Positions 55,364-64,000 of a stretch of DNA of 64,000 nt are shown here, piece after piece. The notes below the pieces were generated by a model that ran no database searches, had not been told where the DNA came from, and worked only from the letters and a program-made list of their open reading frames with translations. Numbering within the stretch: the first letter of the stretch is position 1; the number at the start of each line of letters is the position of its first letter. Origin of the DNA: Paludibacter sp. (GTDB lineage Bacteria > Bacteroidota > Bacteroidia > Bacteroidales > Paludibacteraceae); NCBI GenBank assembly GCA_019163375.1, contig JAFLKK010000001.1, forward strand, positions 1 to 64,000, in the 5' to 3' direction. The translations under genes and the position numbers were made by a program.

Positions 55364-57208
55364 ATGAAAAAGATATTTCTACTCATTATCGTTACAGTTT
55401 GTGCCGTTCAACTACAAGCAAAACCGGCTGCATGGGTGCAACGTGTCGAACCAACTTATTGGTGGACGAATATGCAACAATCCGAATTTCAAATAATGTT
55501 GTATGGTGCCGATATTGCTTCTGCCGATGTTTCCGTGGATTACGGAGGTGTTACTATTTCACATAAAGAATTGACCGATAATCACAATTATGTGTTTCTA
55601 TATTTGAATGTGGCGAAAGAAACACTTCCCGGAAAATTCAATATTGTATTGAAAAAAGGAAATAAAAAGCAATTCATTTCCTATGAATTGAAGCAAAGGG
55701 GTGAGGGGTCTGCATTGAGAAAAAGTTTTACCGAGGCCGATGCTATTTATTTACTTATGCCCGACCGTTTTGCAAATGGAAATCCGGCCAATGATTCGGT
55801 TCCCAGTTATCATCAGGGTGTTCATCGTGAGGTGGCTGGAGCGCGGCATGGTGGCGATATTGACGGAATCATATCTAAGATTCCTTACATTGCCGACCTG
55901 GGTGCCACTGCTTTGTGGACGACTCCGCTTTTTGATAATAATGATACCAATTATTCATATCATCATTACGCTTGCTCGGATTATTACAAAATTGATCCGC
56001 GTTTTGGAAAAAATGAGGATTACGCCCGTCTTACTGAAACTTGCCATGCCAACGGTTTGAAAATGATTATCGATGTAGTTCCCAACCATTGCGGCGGTTC
56101 GCATTGGTGGATGAAGGATGTGCCTGCAAAAGACTGGTTCAATACCTGGGCAACTTACACTTCGTCTAATTATCGGATTGCCGCGTGGACTGATCCGCAT
56201 GCTTCGGAGGTTGATAAACAACGCTTGACGAATGGTTGGTTTGCTCCCAATATGCCCGACTTAAATTTGCAAAACCCATTGCTTTTTGATTATTTACGAC
56301 AAGTTTACACCTTTTGGATTGAAACTGCCAATATTGATGGTATGCGGGTGGATACCTATCCTTACAACGATTTGAAAACAGCTGCACGATTCATTCAGGC
56401 TATCCGGAGTGAATATCCAAACATGAATGTAGTAGGGGAGTGCTGGGTGAAAACGCCAGCTGAGATAGCCTATTTTCAGTCGGGGAACAATAATAAAGAT
56501 GGCTTTGATTCCCGCTTAACGAGTGTGATGGATTTTTGTCTGAAAGATGTGTTTGGTACAGCGTTTAATGAGCAGGATAGCTGGGATGGTGGTATGTCTC
56601 GATTCTATGCTCATTACGCGCAGGATTTTGTGTATGCCAATCCGAATATGGTCATGAACTTTTTGGATAATCACGACATCGATCGTTTTTCTACGGCTGT
56701 TAATCGAGATGTGCAAAAATATAAAATGGCCTTAGCCATGTTGATTACAGCCCGCGGCTATCCTCAAATTTATTATGGTACGGAGATAATGCTCGATGGA
56801 ATTCGGGGTGATTATCAGGGGCATCGCTTCGATTTTCCGGGAGGATGGGCGGCTGATAAACGAAATGCATTTACTTCGGAAGAACGGTCAGTTTCAGAAA
56901 ATGAAGTATTCGATTACCTCAAAGTACTGTTGAATTACCGAAAAAATAATCCGGTATTGCAAAGTGGGAAAATGAAACAATTCATTCCCGAAAATGGCTT
57001 ATATGTGACTTTCAGGTATAATGGCAGCAAAACGATTATGGTAGTTGCGAATAATAATTTAACTGCCAGTGAGTTGAAGGTAGATAGGTTTGCCGAAATG
57101 CTCTCGGCGAAAACACAGGGCGTTGAAATTACAACAAACAAGAGTTATTCTTTGTTAAGCCCGATTACAATTCCGGCAAAAACAGTGTTGATTTTGGACG
57201 TAAAATAA
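55364..57208 (+). CDS. Second SusA-like GH13 enzyme (periplasmic)
   Basis: The 614-residue protein has a signal peptide (MKKIFLLIIVTVCAVQLQA) and the same domain order as the gene at 40742-42589: an N-terminal cyclomaltodextrinase-type domain, a GH13 barrel and a C-terminal beta domain. Catalytic residues are intact at Asp330 (GMRVDTYPY), Glu359 (VGECWV) and Asp438 (DNHDIDR). The two genes are clearly paralogous but diverged. This one is 22 bp downstream of the GH65 gene and so belongs to the regulator-transporter operon. It likely cuts maltodextrins or cyclodextrins in the periplasm, perhaps with a different chain-length or branch preference from its paralogue. Confidence 0.9.
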   Translation: MKKIFLLIIVTVCAVQLQAKPAAWVQRVEPTYWWTNMQQSEFQIMLYGADIASADVSVDYGGVTISHKELTDNHNYVFLYLNVAKETLPGKFNIVLKKGNKKQFISYELKQRGEGSALRKSFTEADAIYLLMPDRFANGNPANDSVPSYHQGVHREVAGARHGGDIDGIISKIPYIADLGATALWTTPLFDNNDTNYSYHHYACSDYYKIDPRFGKNEDYARLTETCHANGLKMIIDVVPNHCGGSHWWMKDVPAKDWFNTWATYTSSNYRIAAWTDPHASEVDKQRLTNGWFAPNMPDLNLQNPLLFDYLRQVYTFWIETANIDGMRVDTYPYNDLKTAARFIQAIRSEYPNMNVVGECWVKTPAEIAYFQSGNNNKDGFDSRLTSVMDFCLKDVFGTAFNEQDSWDGGMSRFYAHYAQDFVYANPNMVMNFLDNHDIDRFSTAVNRDVQKYKMALAMLITARGYPQIYYGTEIMLDGIRGDYQGHRFDFPGGWAADKRNAFTSEERSVSENEVFDYLKVLLNYRKNNPVLQSGKMKQFIPENGLYVTFRYNGSKTIMVVANNNLTASELKVDRFAEMLSAKTQGVEITTNKSYSLLSPITIPAKTVLILDVK

Positions 57209-57233
57209 ACGAATAATAAAAACATGTTTTAGT

Positions 57234-58958
57234 ATGAGAAAACTATCCATTCAGGAACTGACAACGAAATTGTTATTGGTCTTGCAGCGATTTTATTTAG
57301 TATTGATTTTTTTAATGGGAACTGCATTATTCTTTTTGGTAAGGATAAATTATCCCGAACACAAATTAGAAGATTCAACGCTGACATTTTTTATATTGAC
57401 GTCTTTATTTTATATTCCCGTATCATTTTTGCTGGAAAATAACACCAACAAGATACAAGGGCTACTTCTCATGGTAATTCCTGTGCTGCTAATGGGCTAT
57501 TATTGTTTTAGTCTGCTGAACCTCGATTTGCCGATAGATCAATATCAGGTTTTTATTTTGGGCCTTGTGTTTGTACTCTTTAGTTTTGTAGTTTCGTTTT
57601 TGAGAAAAGAAACAGATATTCCGTTTTGGAGCTTTACGAAAATAGTTGTCACACAGATAATTATTACCGTTCTTTTTGCCAGCGTTCTTTTTGCCGGATT
57701 AAGTCTGGCTATTTATTCGCTCGAAGTATTATTCAAAATCGATATTAGTAACAAGGTGTATCAAAATCTGAGCGTGCTGTGTTATGTCCTTTTCGCACCG
57801 GTTTACTTCTTGTCCAATGTGCCTGAAAAGGCTGAAATGTGCAAACAAGACAATACGTTCGACAAGTTCTTTAAAATACTAGGGTTGTATATTTTTCTAC
57901 CCATTTTGGCGCTTTATACACTGATTTTGTACGTTTATTTAGTGCAAATTATTATCAAATGGGAGCTGCCCAACGGTTGGGTTTCAACGCTTGTTTCTAT
58001 CCTCGGATTGGGTGGATTTCTGTGCATGTTTATTCTCTATCCGTTGCGATTGCAAAACGATAATAAGTTTGTAAATATCCTGTCCAAGTACTTTCCGGTA
58101 GTATTGATGCCGCTTTTGGTGCTAATGTCTATTGGTATCTTCCGTCGGCTGGGCGATTATGGATTGACGGTAAATCGATGTCTGGTACTGATTCTCAATC
58201 TATGGTTTTATGGTATTAGTATTTATCTGTTTGTCACAAAATCAAAGCATTTGAAATGGATAGTTATTTCGTTTGCCACGGTGGCCTTGATTGTTTCAGT
58301 TGGACCCTGGAGTGTGTTCAGCATTACTAAAAATAGTATGGAAAAGGAAATAGGGCAGTTGTTGAATGATGCTAAATTATTGAAAGATGGAAAGATAGTT
58401 GATAATTCGAACTTTAGGATTGTTGTTGATACGGTTACTTCAAAACGATTGTCCGAAGACATAAAATATACTTTTAGGAATTATGGATACAGCTGTTTTG
58501 AACCTTATTTTAAGCAGTCGATACAAAAATGGGATGCATTTGATGTTATTGATAAACTGGGCTTGAAAGATGAAGAACAAGAACATACATATTTCAATGC
58601 CTATACGAATCGTAAAGATCTGATTATAAGCATTGAATCTTATAAAAAGTTTATAGAGTTAAATGGCTATGCTAAAGGTAAGGATACACTCTGTTCTACT
58701 GCTGATTTGAAAGTTGTTCTAAAGAATAAAATTTTGTTTGTTTATCAGAATGGAGCTAAAAATCCAACAATTACCATATCTCTTGCAACTAAATTCAATA
58801 TGTTTCATCAGGGGAATGATGAAAGAACCCTTGACACCAAGGATATGACTATTGAAGGTGTAAATTATAAACTCGTGATTCTTAGTATGAACGGGAATTT
58901 TATACGTCAGGATAGTGTGTCGTTGAATAATATTGAAGCGTACTTGTTTTTGAAATAG
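57234..58958 (+). CDS. DUF4153 polytopic membrane protein
   Basis: The 574-residue protein has a row of about ten hydrophobic helices covering residues 15-360 (for example LVLIFLMGTALFFLV, LLLMVIPVLLMGYY, IIITVLFASVLFAGLSLAIY). A soluble C-terminal region of about 210 residues follows. It resembles the DUF4153 family common in Bacteroidota, whose function is unknown. It begins 25 bp after the second GH13 gene on the same strand, so it may be co-transcribed with the maltose genes. Nothing in it suggests sugar metabolism, and the link could be positional only. Confidence 0.7.
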   Translation: MRKLSIQELTTKLLLVLQRFYLVLIFLMGTALFFLVRINYPEHKLEDSTLTFFILTSLFYIPVSFLLENNTNKIQGLLLMVIPVLLMGYYCFSLLNLDLPIDQYQVFILGLVFVLFSFVVSFLRKETDIPFWSFTKIVVTQIIITVLFASVLFAGLSLAIYSLEVLFKIDISNKVYQNLSVLCYVLFAPVYFLSNVPEKAEMCKQDNTFDKFFKILGLYIFLPILALYTLILYVYLVQIIIKWELPNGWVSTLVSILGLGGFLCMFILYPLRLQNDNKFVNILSKYFPVVLMPLLVLMSIGIFRRLGDYGLTVNRCLVLILNLWFYGISIYLFVTKSKHLKWIVISFATVALIVSVGPWSVFSITKNSMEKEIGQLLNDAKLLKDGKIVDNSNFRIVVDTVTSKRLSEDIKYTFRNYGYSCFEPYFKQSIQKWDAFDVIDKLGLKDEEQEHTYFNAYTNRKDLIISIESYKKFIELNGYAKGKDTLCSTADLKVVLKNKILFVYQNGAKNPTITISLATKFNMFHQGNDERTLDTKDMTIEGVNYKLVILSMNGNFIRQDSVSLNNIEAYLFLK

Positions 58959-59090
58959 TGGCCCTTTTTTGAAGTGGATCATTTTATAAACAAAAAACAA
59001 TTGAAATAGAATTGTCTAATCACCTAAAATCAACTACTTTTACAAGCTCATTAAAAATCGCTTACTAACAACTCGTTTATATCAATAAAA

Positions 59091-59594
59091 ATGATTCAAA
59101 TTAAAGACAGTCAATTGGCAACTGCCGCTAAAAAAGGAATGGATGAATTTCTTCAAGTGTTTACCGATGCTTATCTGGAAGCAATTGGAGGGAATCTGAC
59201 TGCCGAAAATATGCCACTGCTTAACGGAAGTCAACATACGCTGTTGGCACACCGTTTTTTTCAGGACGAAATGCGTGATGGAGGATTCGTGCAACTGATT
59301 CAAAATGGCTACGGTGGATATATTTTCTCTAACCCTTTTGCGAAAGCGATTAAGCAATTTGGTGCTGTTGAATTGTCGAAACTGGTATATAAAGCCAAAG
59401 AAATTTACGACCCAAACAAGACGGAATTGGAACGCGAAACGACTGAAGAAGAGTTCAATGCCATGTATGTCGATTTTGAAGTTTTCGACGATTTGGAGGA
59501 GATGTATTTCGAAATGGAAGAACGTCAAACCAGTCTGATTGCCGCCTATGTGGATGAGCATATTGCTGACTTTGCCGAAATTATACAGGATTAA
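59091..59594 (+). CDS. DMP19/DUF4375 family protein
   Basis: The 167-residue protein is markedly acidic, especially over residues 105-167 (ELERETTEEEF, DFEVFDDLEEMYFEMEE). It carries the family's hydrophobic core pattern (NGSQHTLLAHRFFQDEMRDGGF, LIQNGYGGYIFSNPFAKAI). The founding member, DMP19 of Neisseria, is a DNA-mimic protein that sequesters a transcription repressor. Whether this homologue mimics DNA is an inference from its charge and family. It stands alone after a 132-bp gap and is followed by a strong bidirectional terminator. Confidence 0.75.
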   Translation: MIQIKDSQLATAAKKGMDEFLQVFTDAYLEAIGGNLTAENMPLLNGSQHTLLAHRFFQDEMRDGGFVQLIQNGYGGYIFSNPFAKAIKQFGAVELSKLVYKAKEIYDPNKTELERETTEEEFNAMYVDFEVFDDLEEMYFEMEERQTSLIAAYVDEHIADFAEIIQD

Positions 59595-59610
59595 GATACT
59601 TAGAATATAA

Positions 59611-59654
59611 ACAGAAACTCCCCGAATAGCATTTGCTATTTGGGGAGTTTCTGT
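59611..59654. terminator. Bidirectional terminator between the DMP19 and acyl-CoA ligase genes
   Basis: A stem of about 20 bp (ACAGAAACTCCCC... / ...GGGGAGTTTCTGT) with a small internal mismatch and a short loop separates the two converging genes. Confidence 0.9.
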
Positions 59655-59665
59655 TTAATCGGTAA

Positions 59666-61315
59666 TTATACGATTTCAATTCCCTGCGCTTTACACAGTT
59701 CGATGGCCATCTCGCGCAACTTAAATTTTTGTATTTTGCCACTGCCGGTAAGTGGATAATCGTTCACGGAAAATACATAACGCGGTATTTTATAGCGCGC
59801 TATTTTATCTTTGCAATAGTCGCGTACATCCTCCGATGTGATGTCAGTGTTAGCATGAGGAATTACAAATGCAGCCACATCTTCACCATAGCGCGGCGAA
59901 GCCATTGCCACTATCTGAACATCTTTGATTCCCGGCATTTTATAAAGAAATTCTTCAATTTCGCGCGGTGAGATGTTCTCTCCACCACGGATAATCATAT
60001 CTTTTATACGCCCGGTGATGCGGAAGTTACCATCCGGATCTTTTACACCCAAATCGCCCGAGTGAAGGAAGCCATTTTTGTCGATGACCTCGGCGGTGGC
60101 TTGCGGATTTTTATAGTAACCTTTCATTACATTGTACCCACGACAGCACATTTCGCCCTGCACGCCATCGGGGCATATCGCACCGGTTACCGGATCGATG
60201 ACTGCCACTTCGGTAAATTCATAATTACTGCCAACGGTGGTGCAACGGACTTCGAACGAGTCATCGAAACGGGTTTGTGTCATTCCAGGGGACGTTTCGG
60301 TAAGGCCATATACGCTGGTGATGGTCATAAACATTCTGTCGCACACGCTGCGCATTAATTCGATAGGGCATAATGCACCGGCCATAATTCCGGTTCGTAG
60401 TGAGCTCATGTCGAACATGTCGAACATGGGGTGATTAAGCTCTGCTATAAACATAGTGGGTACGCCGTAAACAGCCGTGCAACGCTCTTTGTGAATGGAA
60501 GCAAGCGTGATAAGCGGATCAAACCGTTCCACCATTACATGTGTACAACCGTGGGTTAAGCAGTTCATTGCTGCCAGCACTACTCCAAAACAGTGAAACA
60601 TAGGTACACAAATGCAGAGTTTGTCGGCCTGTGTAAACTTCATGTGTTCGCCCGTGAGGTAACCATTATTGGCAATGTTGTGGTGCGAGAGCATTACACC
60701 CTTAGGGAATCCCGTTGTGCCAGAGGTATATTGCATGTTTACCACATCCTGACAATCGACAGATTGTTTGATGTTCAGAAATTCCTCATCGTTCTGATTG
60801 CTACCTAACAGCAATAGCTCCGGTGTATTGTACATTCCACGGTGCTTTTCCTGTCCGATATACACCACATTCTTCAGTTGAGGAAATCGATTGCTTTTTA
60901 ATTGTCCACGTTGTGTTGTTTTCAAATCGGGGAACAGCGAATATACCATCGAAACATAGTCGCTGCCCGAAACTCCATCCGTAATACAAAGCGTATGCAT
61001 ATCAGAGTTTTCGATGATAAATGCAAGTTCATGCTCTTTGTAGTTGGTATTTACGGTTACCGCCACTGCCCCAATTTTGGCACAGGCATATAAAAATGTC
61101 AGCCAATCCGGTACGTTTTGCGCCCAAATACCCACGTGCGCACCTTTGGTAACGCCAATCGACAGAAGTCCTTTGGCCATATTATCCACGCGGTCATTAA
61201 AAACAGACCAGGTGAATCGTAAGTTACGATCGGAATAAACGATACATTCGTGTTCGGGAGTTGCTGTAGCCCAATGCTCAAGCCAGTCGCCTAAAGTGTT
61301 GTTTGATAATTCCAT
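59666..61315 (-). CDS. AMP-forming acyl-CoA synthetase
   Basis: The 549-residue enzyme belongs to the ANL adenylating superfamily, and activates a carboxylic acid as acyl-AMP and then acyl-CoA. Motifs are complete: the P-loop [11 protein letters not shown] (about 198-208), [10 protein letters not shown] (about 338-347), HSGDLG (about 417-422), [20 protein letters not shown] (about 431-450) and the C-terminal catalytic Lys in TGSGKIQK (about 525-532). Sequence style is that of medium/long-chain fatty-acid ligases, though the acid is not defined. The HTH-cupin gene ends 6 bp upstream, so the pair forms one operon in which the regulator is made first. Confidence 0.88.
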   Translation of the reverse strand: MELSNNTLGDWLEHWATATPEHECIVYSDRNLRFTWSVFNDRVDNMAKGLLSIGVTKGAHVGIWAQNVPDWLTFLYACAKIGAVAVTVNTNYKEHELAFIIENSDMHTLCITDGVSGSDYVSMVYSLFPDLKTTQRGQLKSNRFPQLKNVVYIGQEKHRGMYNTPELLLLGSNQNDEEFLNIKQSVDCQDVVNMQYTSGTTGFPKGVMLSHHNIANNGYLTGEHMKFTQADKLCICVPMFHCFGVVLAAMNCLTHGCTHVMVERFDPLITLASIHKERCTAVYGVPTMFIAELNHPMFDMFDMSSLRTGIMAGALCPIELMRSVCDRMFMTITSVYGLTETSPGMTQTRFDDSFEVRCTTVGSNYEFTEVAVIDPVTGAICPDGVQGEMCCRGYNVMKGYYKNPQATAEVIDKNGFLHSGDLGVKDPDGNFRITGRIKDMIIRGGENISPREIEEFLYKMPGIKDVQIVAMASPRYGEDVAAFVIPHANTDITSEDVRDYCKDKIARYKIPRYVFSVNDYPLTGSGKIQKFKLREMAIELCKAQGIEIV

Positions 61316-61321
61316 ATTTTA

Positions 61322-61894
61322 TTACATTGGAGTATAAACAACGGCTACAATTTGTGCAGGTTGGTTGGTGGATGCACTAACAAGGTGGTCAACTATCGAA
61401 TCGTAGTATATGCTGTCGCCTTTTTGAAGTTCATAGGTTTCTTTGCCATATTGAATTTTTACAGCACCTTGAATCACAAAAATAAATTCCTCGCCTTCGT
61501 GCGACGAAAGTATAGGTTCGTTGACTGTTGATGGTTGTATGTCAATAAGGAATGGTTCCATGTGCCGACCGGCTTTGCTACCCGCCAACGAAAAAAAATC
61601 GAGATGGGAATTGCTGGTTGAAAGTTGACTGGAGAAAGTAGCCGGTTGGAGCGTTTCAGCCTGACGGTGCACTACAGGGCCAAGTTCATTGCTGTCGTCC
61701 AGAAAGGTTCCCAAACGAACGCCCAGTGCACGCGCAATTTTGATTAATGGAGAAAGTGAAGGTATGTTTTCGCTGTTTTGAATCAATTCAATTTGAGCTA
61801 CAGTTAATCCCGAACCTTCTGCTAATTCTTCAAGGGAGATGTTTTTGTCGGCACATAAAATGCTGATTTTTTTTCCTACTGTGTTTTTTTTCAT
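61322..61894 (-). CDS. XRE-type HTH regulator with C-terminal cupin domain
   Basis: The start at 61894 (MKKNTVGKKISILCADKNIS) gives 190 residues. An in-frame start at 61930 lies in a heptamer repeat. A helix-turn-helix of the XRE type (about 9-63; LEELAEGSGLTVAQIELIQNS) is joined by a linker to a cupin beta barrel (about 120-190; HEGEEFIFVIQGAVKIQYG, YELQKGDSIYYDSIVDHLVS). This architecture is that of small-molecule-responsive repressors. Its gene precedes the acyl-CoA ligase gene, which it probably controls. The linker and cupin entrance contain the peptides SSQLSTSNS and QPSTVNEP, both encoded by heptamer-type repeats. Confidence 0.85.
   Translation of the reverse strand: MKKNTVGKKISILCADKNISLEELAEGSGLTVAQIELIQNSENIPSLSPLIKIARALGVRLGTFLDDSNELGPVVHRQAETLQPATFSSQLSTSNSHLDFFSLAGSKAGRHMEPFLIDIQPSTVNEPILSSHEGEEFIFVIQGAVKIQYGKETYELQKGDSIYYDSIVDHLVSASTNQPAQIVAVVYTPM
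61520..61540 (+). repeat. Heptamer repeat trace inside the HTH-cupin gene
   Basis: Three 7-bp units (GTTGACT, GTTGATG, GTTGTAT) lie in the coding region. A second trace (GTTGAAA, GTTGACT) occurs at 61617-61630. The words are the same as in the putA repeat. Confidence 0.65.
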
Positions 61895-61906
61895 GGTAAA
61901 TGTAAT

Positions 61907-61941
61907 TAATGCATACTGTTTAATGCACAATTCATAACTAT
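61907..61941 (+). repeat. Heptamer tandem repeat upstream of the HTH-cupin gene
   Basis: Units TAATGCA, TACTGTT, TAATGCA, CAATTCA, TAACTAT follow at 7-bp intervals. The 14-mer at 61921-61934 is identical to one at the lysC 3' end (19595-19608). Confidence 0.7.
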
Positions 61942-62025
61942 AAGAATGATGAGTATCAGATTACGTTTGATGTGATTATTTTCACATTTTCTGTCGCAAA
62001 AATAGGAATAAAAATTGCATTAAAA

Positions 62026-62069
62026 AAGGCTTTTGATTGAAATTTATTACAAATTCAATCAAAAGCCTT
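62026..62069 (-). terminator. Terminator of the S41 protease gene
   Basis: A perfect 16-bp stem (AAGGCTTTTGATTGAA / TTCAATCAAAAGCCTT) with a 12-nt loop lies 70 bp beyond the protease stop. T residues follow on the minus strand. Confidence 0.85.
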
Positions 62070-62139
62070 GTGATTAGAAGTAAAAATTGGTAGATAATTG
62101 AAAATCGTTAGTTTGCTGTGATTTTCAACCTAACACTTT

Positions 62140-63789
62140 TTAGGGTTTTAGTTTTCTTAAATATGCACCGTTTGGCTTAAGAAGCTCAATGGCAACTTTC
62201 AAATCTTTGTCCGTACGCAATGAATATTGAATTTCTCCTTTTTGGAAATAATAGCGTTTGATAATTTCGAGACTTAGTAACTCGCTGATATCCGACTTGT
62301 TTTCGGCAATACTTTTAGTAATGTCAGGAACCAGTTTAGCTTTTAATGCTGCAAATTCCACTTTTGCTATGGTGTCCATGCCTTCAATTTTGGCAGTTTC
62401 AACCAATTCGTTGTAATACTTCTCGGTTTGAGTGGTATACGCAAATTTCTTTTCTACCAAATAGTCCGAGAATGCTTTGAAATCTTTATCAGACAACGTA
62501 AAATCTGCCGGCGAAGCGATAGTTGGATGTTGTTGAACATACAATGTTGCAAAGTCGAAATAAAGGTTTTGTGCAAAAATATAGTACGCAATATTTAATT
62601 TCCGATCATCTTTTGTCAGGGAATCAGGAACAATGCCACCACCATCGCGCACTTTGCGCCCGTTGCGGGTTTTGAATTCGGTAGTCAGACTATCCGGTAC
62701 GCGCCCCACGCTACCATCTTCGTTTCTGTGACTATAGTCCAGAGCCTGAATACAACGTCCGCTGGGAATATAATATTTGGCAGTGGTCACTTTTAAATGT
62801 CCTCCAAAACCTACAGGTCGGATATTTTGAACCAGCCCTTTGCCAAATGTACGTTCGCCAACAATAACGCCACGATCCAAATCCTGAATGGAGCCGGATA
62901 AAATTTCGGACGCAGATGCTGAAGAACGATTGGTAAGCACTATCAGTCGTAATTCGGGGAAGATGGGCTCCGATGGTGTTTTATAGGTTCTTTCTGCTTC
63001 ACTATTTTTACCCTTTGTAGTTACCACATCCGTGCCTTTTGGGACAAAATAACCTACTATTTTTACCGCTTCATCAATCAACCCACCTCCATTGTTGCGG
63101 ATATCCAGCACCAGCGATTCAATTTTATGTTGCTTTATCAAGTCAGCCACCGAACTTTTCAATTCAATAGCAGCTCTGTCCGTAAATTCATTCAAAAGTA
63201 CATACCCTACTTTGTCGGCCACTTTAGCAGAGTATCCAACAGGGTTGACTTGGATTTTCTCTCTCAGAAATTGTTTCTCAACGAATTTCTTTTCGCCCAG
63301 TCGTTTTAATTTTAATTTGATAAGCGTGTTTGGTGTGCCTTTTAATTTGGCGCTCACTTCACTCACCGTCAATCCTTCTACTTTTTGTCCATCTACTTCG
63401 ATAATCACATCGCCGGCACGTAAATCATTTCGTTGTGCAGGCATGCCTTCATAAGGTTCAGAAATAAGAATTTCCTTGTCCTTTTTCATTATCATGGCGC
63501 CAATACCTGCGTATTCGCCTGTGGTCATAAACTTCAAATCGTCGGTTTCCTCTTCGGGCATGTATACGGTGTACGGATCGAGTTTGGCAAGCATTTGATC
63601 TAGCGTGGTTTTCATTACTTTGTCGTAGTTGAGTGTATCCACGTAAAACATGTCCAGTTCGCGAAATACCGAATTAAAGATGCTTAAATTTTTGCTAATC
63701 CGAAAGCTGCGCTGTTCGGCAGCCGTTGTGGCTGGAAGTGTTGTTGAAAAGCAAACAAGGAATAGGATAAATGAGAATACTTTTTTCAT
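62140..63789 (-). CDS. C-terminal processing protease, S41 family (CtpA/Prc type)
   Basis: The 549-residue protein has a signal peptide (about 1-24), a PDZ domain (about 85-165; GIGAMIMKKDKEILISEPYEG, AGDVIIEVDGQKVEGL) and an S41 serine protease domain. The nucleophile lies in NRSSASASEILSG and the general-base lysine in ERTFGKGLVQNI. The C-terminal part (about 390-549) is an extra helical region usual in Bacteroidota members. It acts in the periplasm to trim or degrade envelope proteins. It follows coaD on the same strand with a 38-bp gap, a gene order I know from other Bacteroidota. Confidence 0.92.
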   Translation of the reverse strand: MKKVFSFILFLVCFSTTLPATTAAEQRSFRISKNLSIFNSVFRELDMFYVDTLNYDKVMKTTLDQMLAKLDPYTVYMPEEETDDLKFMTTGEYAGIGAMIMKKDKEILISEPYEGMPAQRNDLRAGDVIIEVDGQKVEGLTVSEVSAKLKGTPNTLIKLKLKRLGEKKFVEKQFLREKIQVNPVGYSAKVADKVGYVLLNEFTDRAAIELKSSVADLIKQHKIESLVLDIRNNGGGLIDEAVKIVGYFVPKGTDVVTTKGKNSEAERTYKTPSEPIFPELRLIVLTNRSSASASEILSGSIQDLDRGVIVGERTFGKGLVQNIRPVGFGGHLKVTTAKYYIPSGRCIQALDYSHRNEDGSVGRVPDSLTTEFKTRNGRKVRDGGGIVPDSLTKDDRKLNIAYYIFAQNLYFDFATLYVQQHPTIASPADFTLSDKDFKAFSDYLVEKKFAYTTQTEKYYNELVETAKIEGMDTIAKVEFAALKAKLVPDITKSIAENKSDISELLSLEIIKRYYFQKGEIQYSLRTDKDLKVAIELLKPNGAYLRKLKP

Positions 63790-63827
63790 ATATAATAATT
63801 TGATAAGCAGTGATGAAAATGATGGAA

Positions 63828-64000
63828 TTAAAGCTTTACATTTGGCGGCAGAAACGCAGTAATGTCTTTGCCAAACGAAATCAAATCGCGTGTGACAGTT
63901 GACGATATAAATGAGTATTCCGTTTCGGTAAAAAGAATAACAGTTTCTATCCCTGTAAGTTTACGATTGGCGTCGGCTATGTTTCGCTCGTACTCAAAAT
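63828..64000 (-). CDS. coaD: Phosphopantetheine adenylyltransferase, C-terminal part
   Basis: The last 57 codons of a leftward gene are visible; the start lies beyond the window. The translated end (YERNIADANRKLTG, IETVILFTETEYSFISS, VTRDLISFGKDITAFLP) matches the C-terminus of CoaD, including the SS-x-x-R-D-L-x-x-x-G segment that binds ATP. CoaD makes dephospho-CoA from phosphopantetheine in CoA synthesis. It is adjacent to the S41 protease gene and was not in frame-complete form for direct length comparison. Confidence 0.85.
   Translation of the reverse strand, partial: FEYERNIADANRKLTGIETVILFTETEYSFISSTVTRDLISFGKDITAFLPPNVKL

Noticed and set aside
57234-58958. DUF4153 protein as a sugar-transport component of the maltose operon
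   Set aside because: Position is the only support; its sequence shows no transporter signature, so a sugar role is not claimed.
1-64000. Prophage, conjugative element, toxin-antitoxin or restriction system
   Set aside because: No integrase, transposase, phage structural, relaxase, methyltransferase or toxin-like gene was recognised anywhere in the window; the only mobile-type signal is the small MITE-like repeat.

Overview
This 64 kb window comes from a bacterium of the phylum Bacteroidota, probably of the order Bacteroidales. A Paludibacter-like organism would fit, but I could not test that by database search. The evidence is a SusC/SusD starch locus, type IX secretion (T9SS) components and a T9SS-sorted amylase, Bacteroidota-type promoter boxes (TAnnTTTG), family-specific proteins (DUF5103, DUF4153, Porin_10-like) and AT-rich intergenic DNA. 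The window opens in the last bases of a 5S rRNA and closes inside coaD.

The left half (1-36 kb) is mostly housekeeping. It holds a nitroreductase, glutamate dehydrogenase, an outer-membrane porin with a periplasmic solute-binding protein, MetA, a U32 protein, recA next to a PcrA/UvrD helicase, a small acyltransferase, an omega-amidase-like nitrilase, aspartate kinase, a fused proline dehydrogenase / P5C dehydrogenase (PutA), YbaK, an exported superoxide dismutase, ruvA and grpE-dnaJ. Two items stand out. One is a two-gene radical SAM plus DUF4130 cassette at 13870-15903, predicted to act on DNA but without a known reaction. The other is a pair of T9SS genes, the Plug protein (DUF5103) and the giant translocon SprA/Sov.

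The right-centre (36-57 kb) is a starch/maltodextrin utilisation locus. Leftward run susC-susD-susE-susF-like genes, a SusA-like GH13 enzyme and a two-domain esterase. A separately transcribed GH13 amylase follows, with a T9SS C-terminal signal. Rightward run a LacI-type regulator, an MFS sugar transporter, a GH65 phosphorylase and a second GH13. Two near-identical 14-bp palindromes sit the same distance upstream of candidate -7 boxes for susC and for the secreted amylase, so one regulator probably controls both, possibly as an activator. The GH65 protein has Met where the family has its catalytic Glu, and no beta-phosphoglucomutase gene is in the locus.

The right end (57-64 kb) carries a DUF4153 membrane protein, a DMP19-family protein, an HTH-cupin regulator with an acyl-CoA ligase, a CtpA-type protease and the 3' end of coaD.

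Several repeats are not explained by the genes. They are a 42-bp-period array of five palindromes in front of ybaK, a roughly 220-bp MITE-like element between ybaK and the SOD gene, and a dispersed family of heptamer tandem repeats that also runs into coding sequence in putA, lysC and the HTH-cupin gene.
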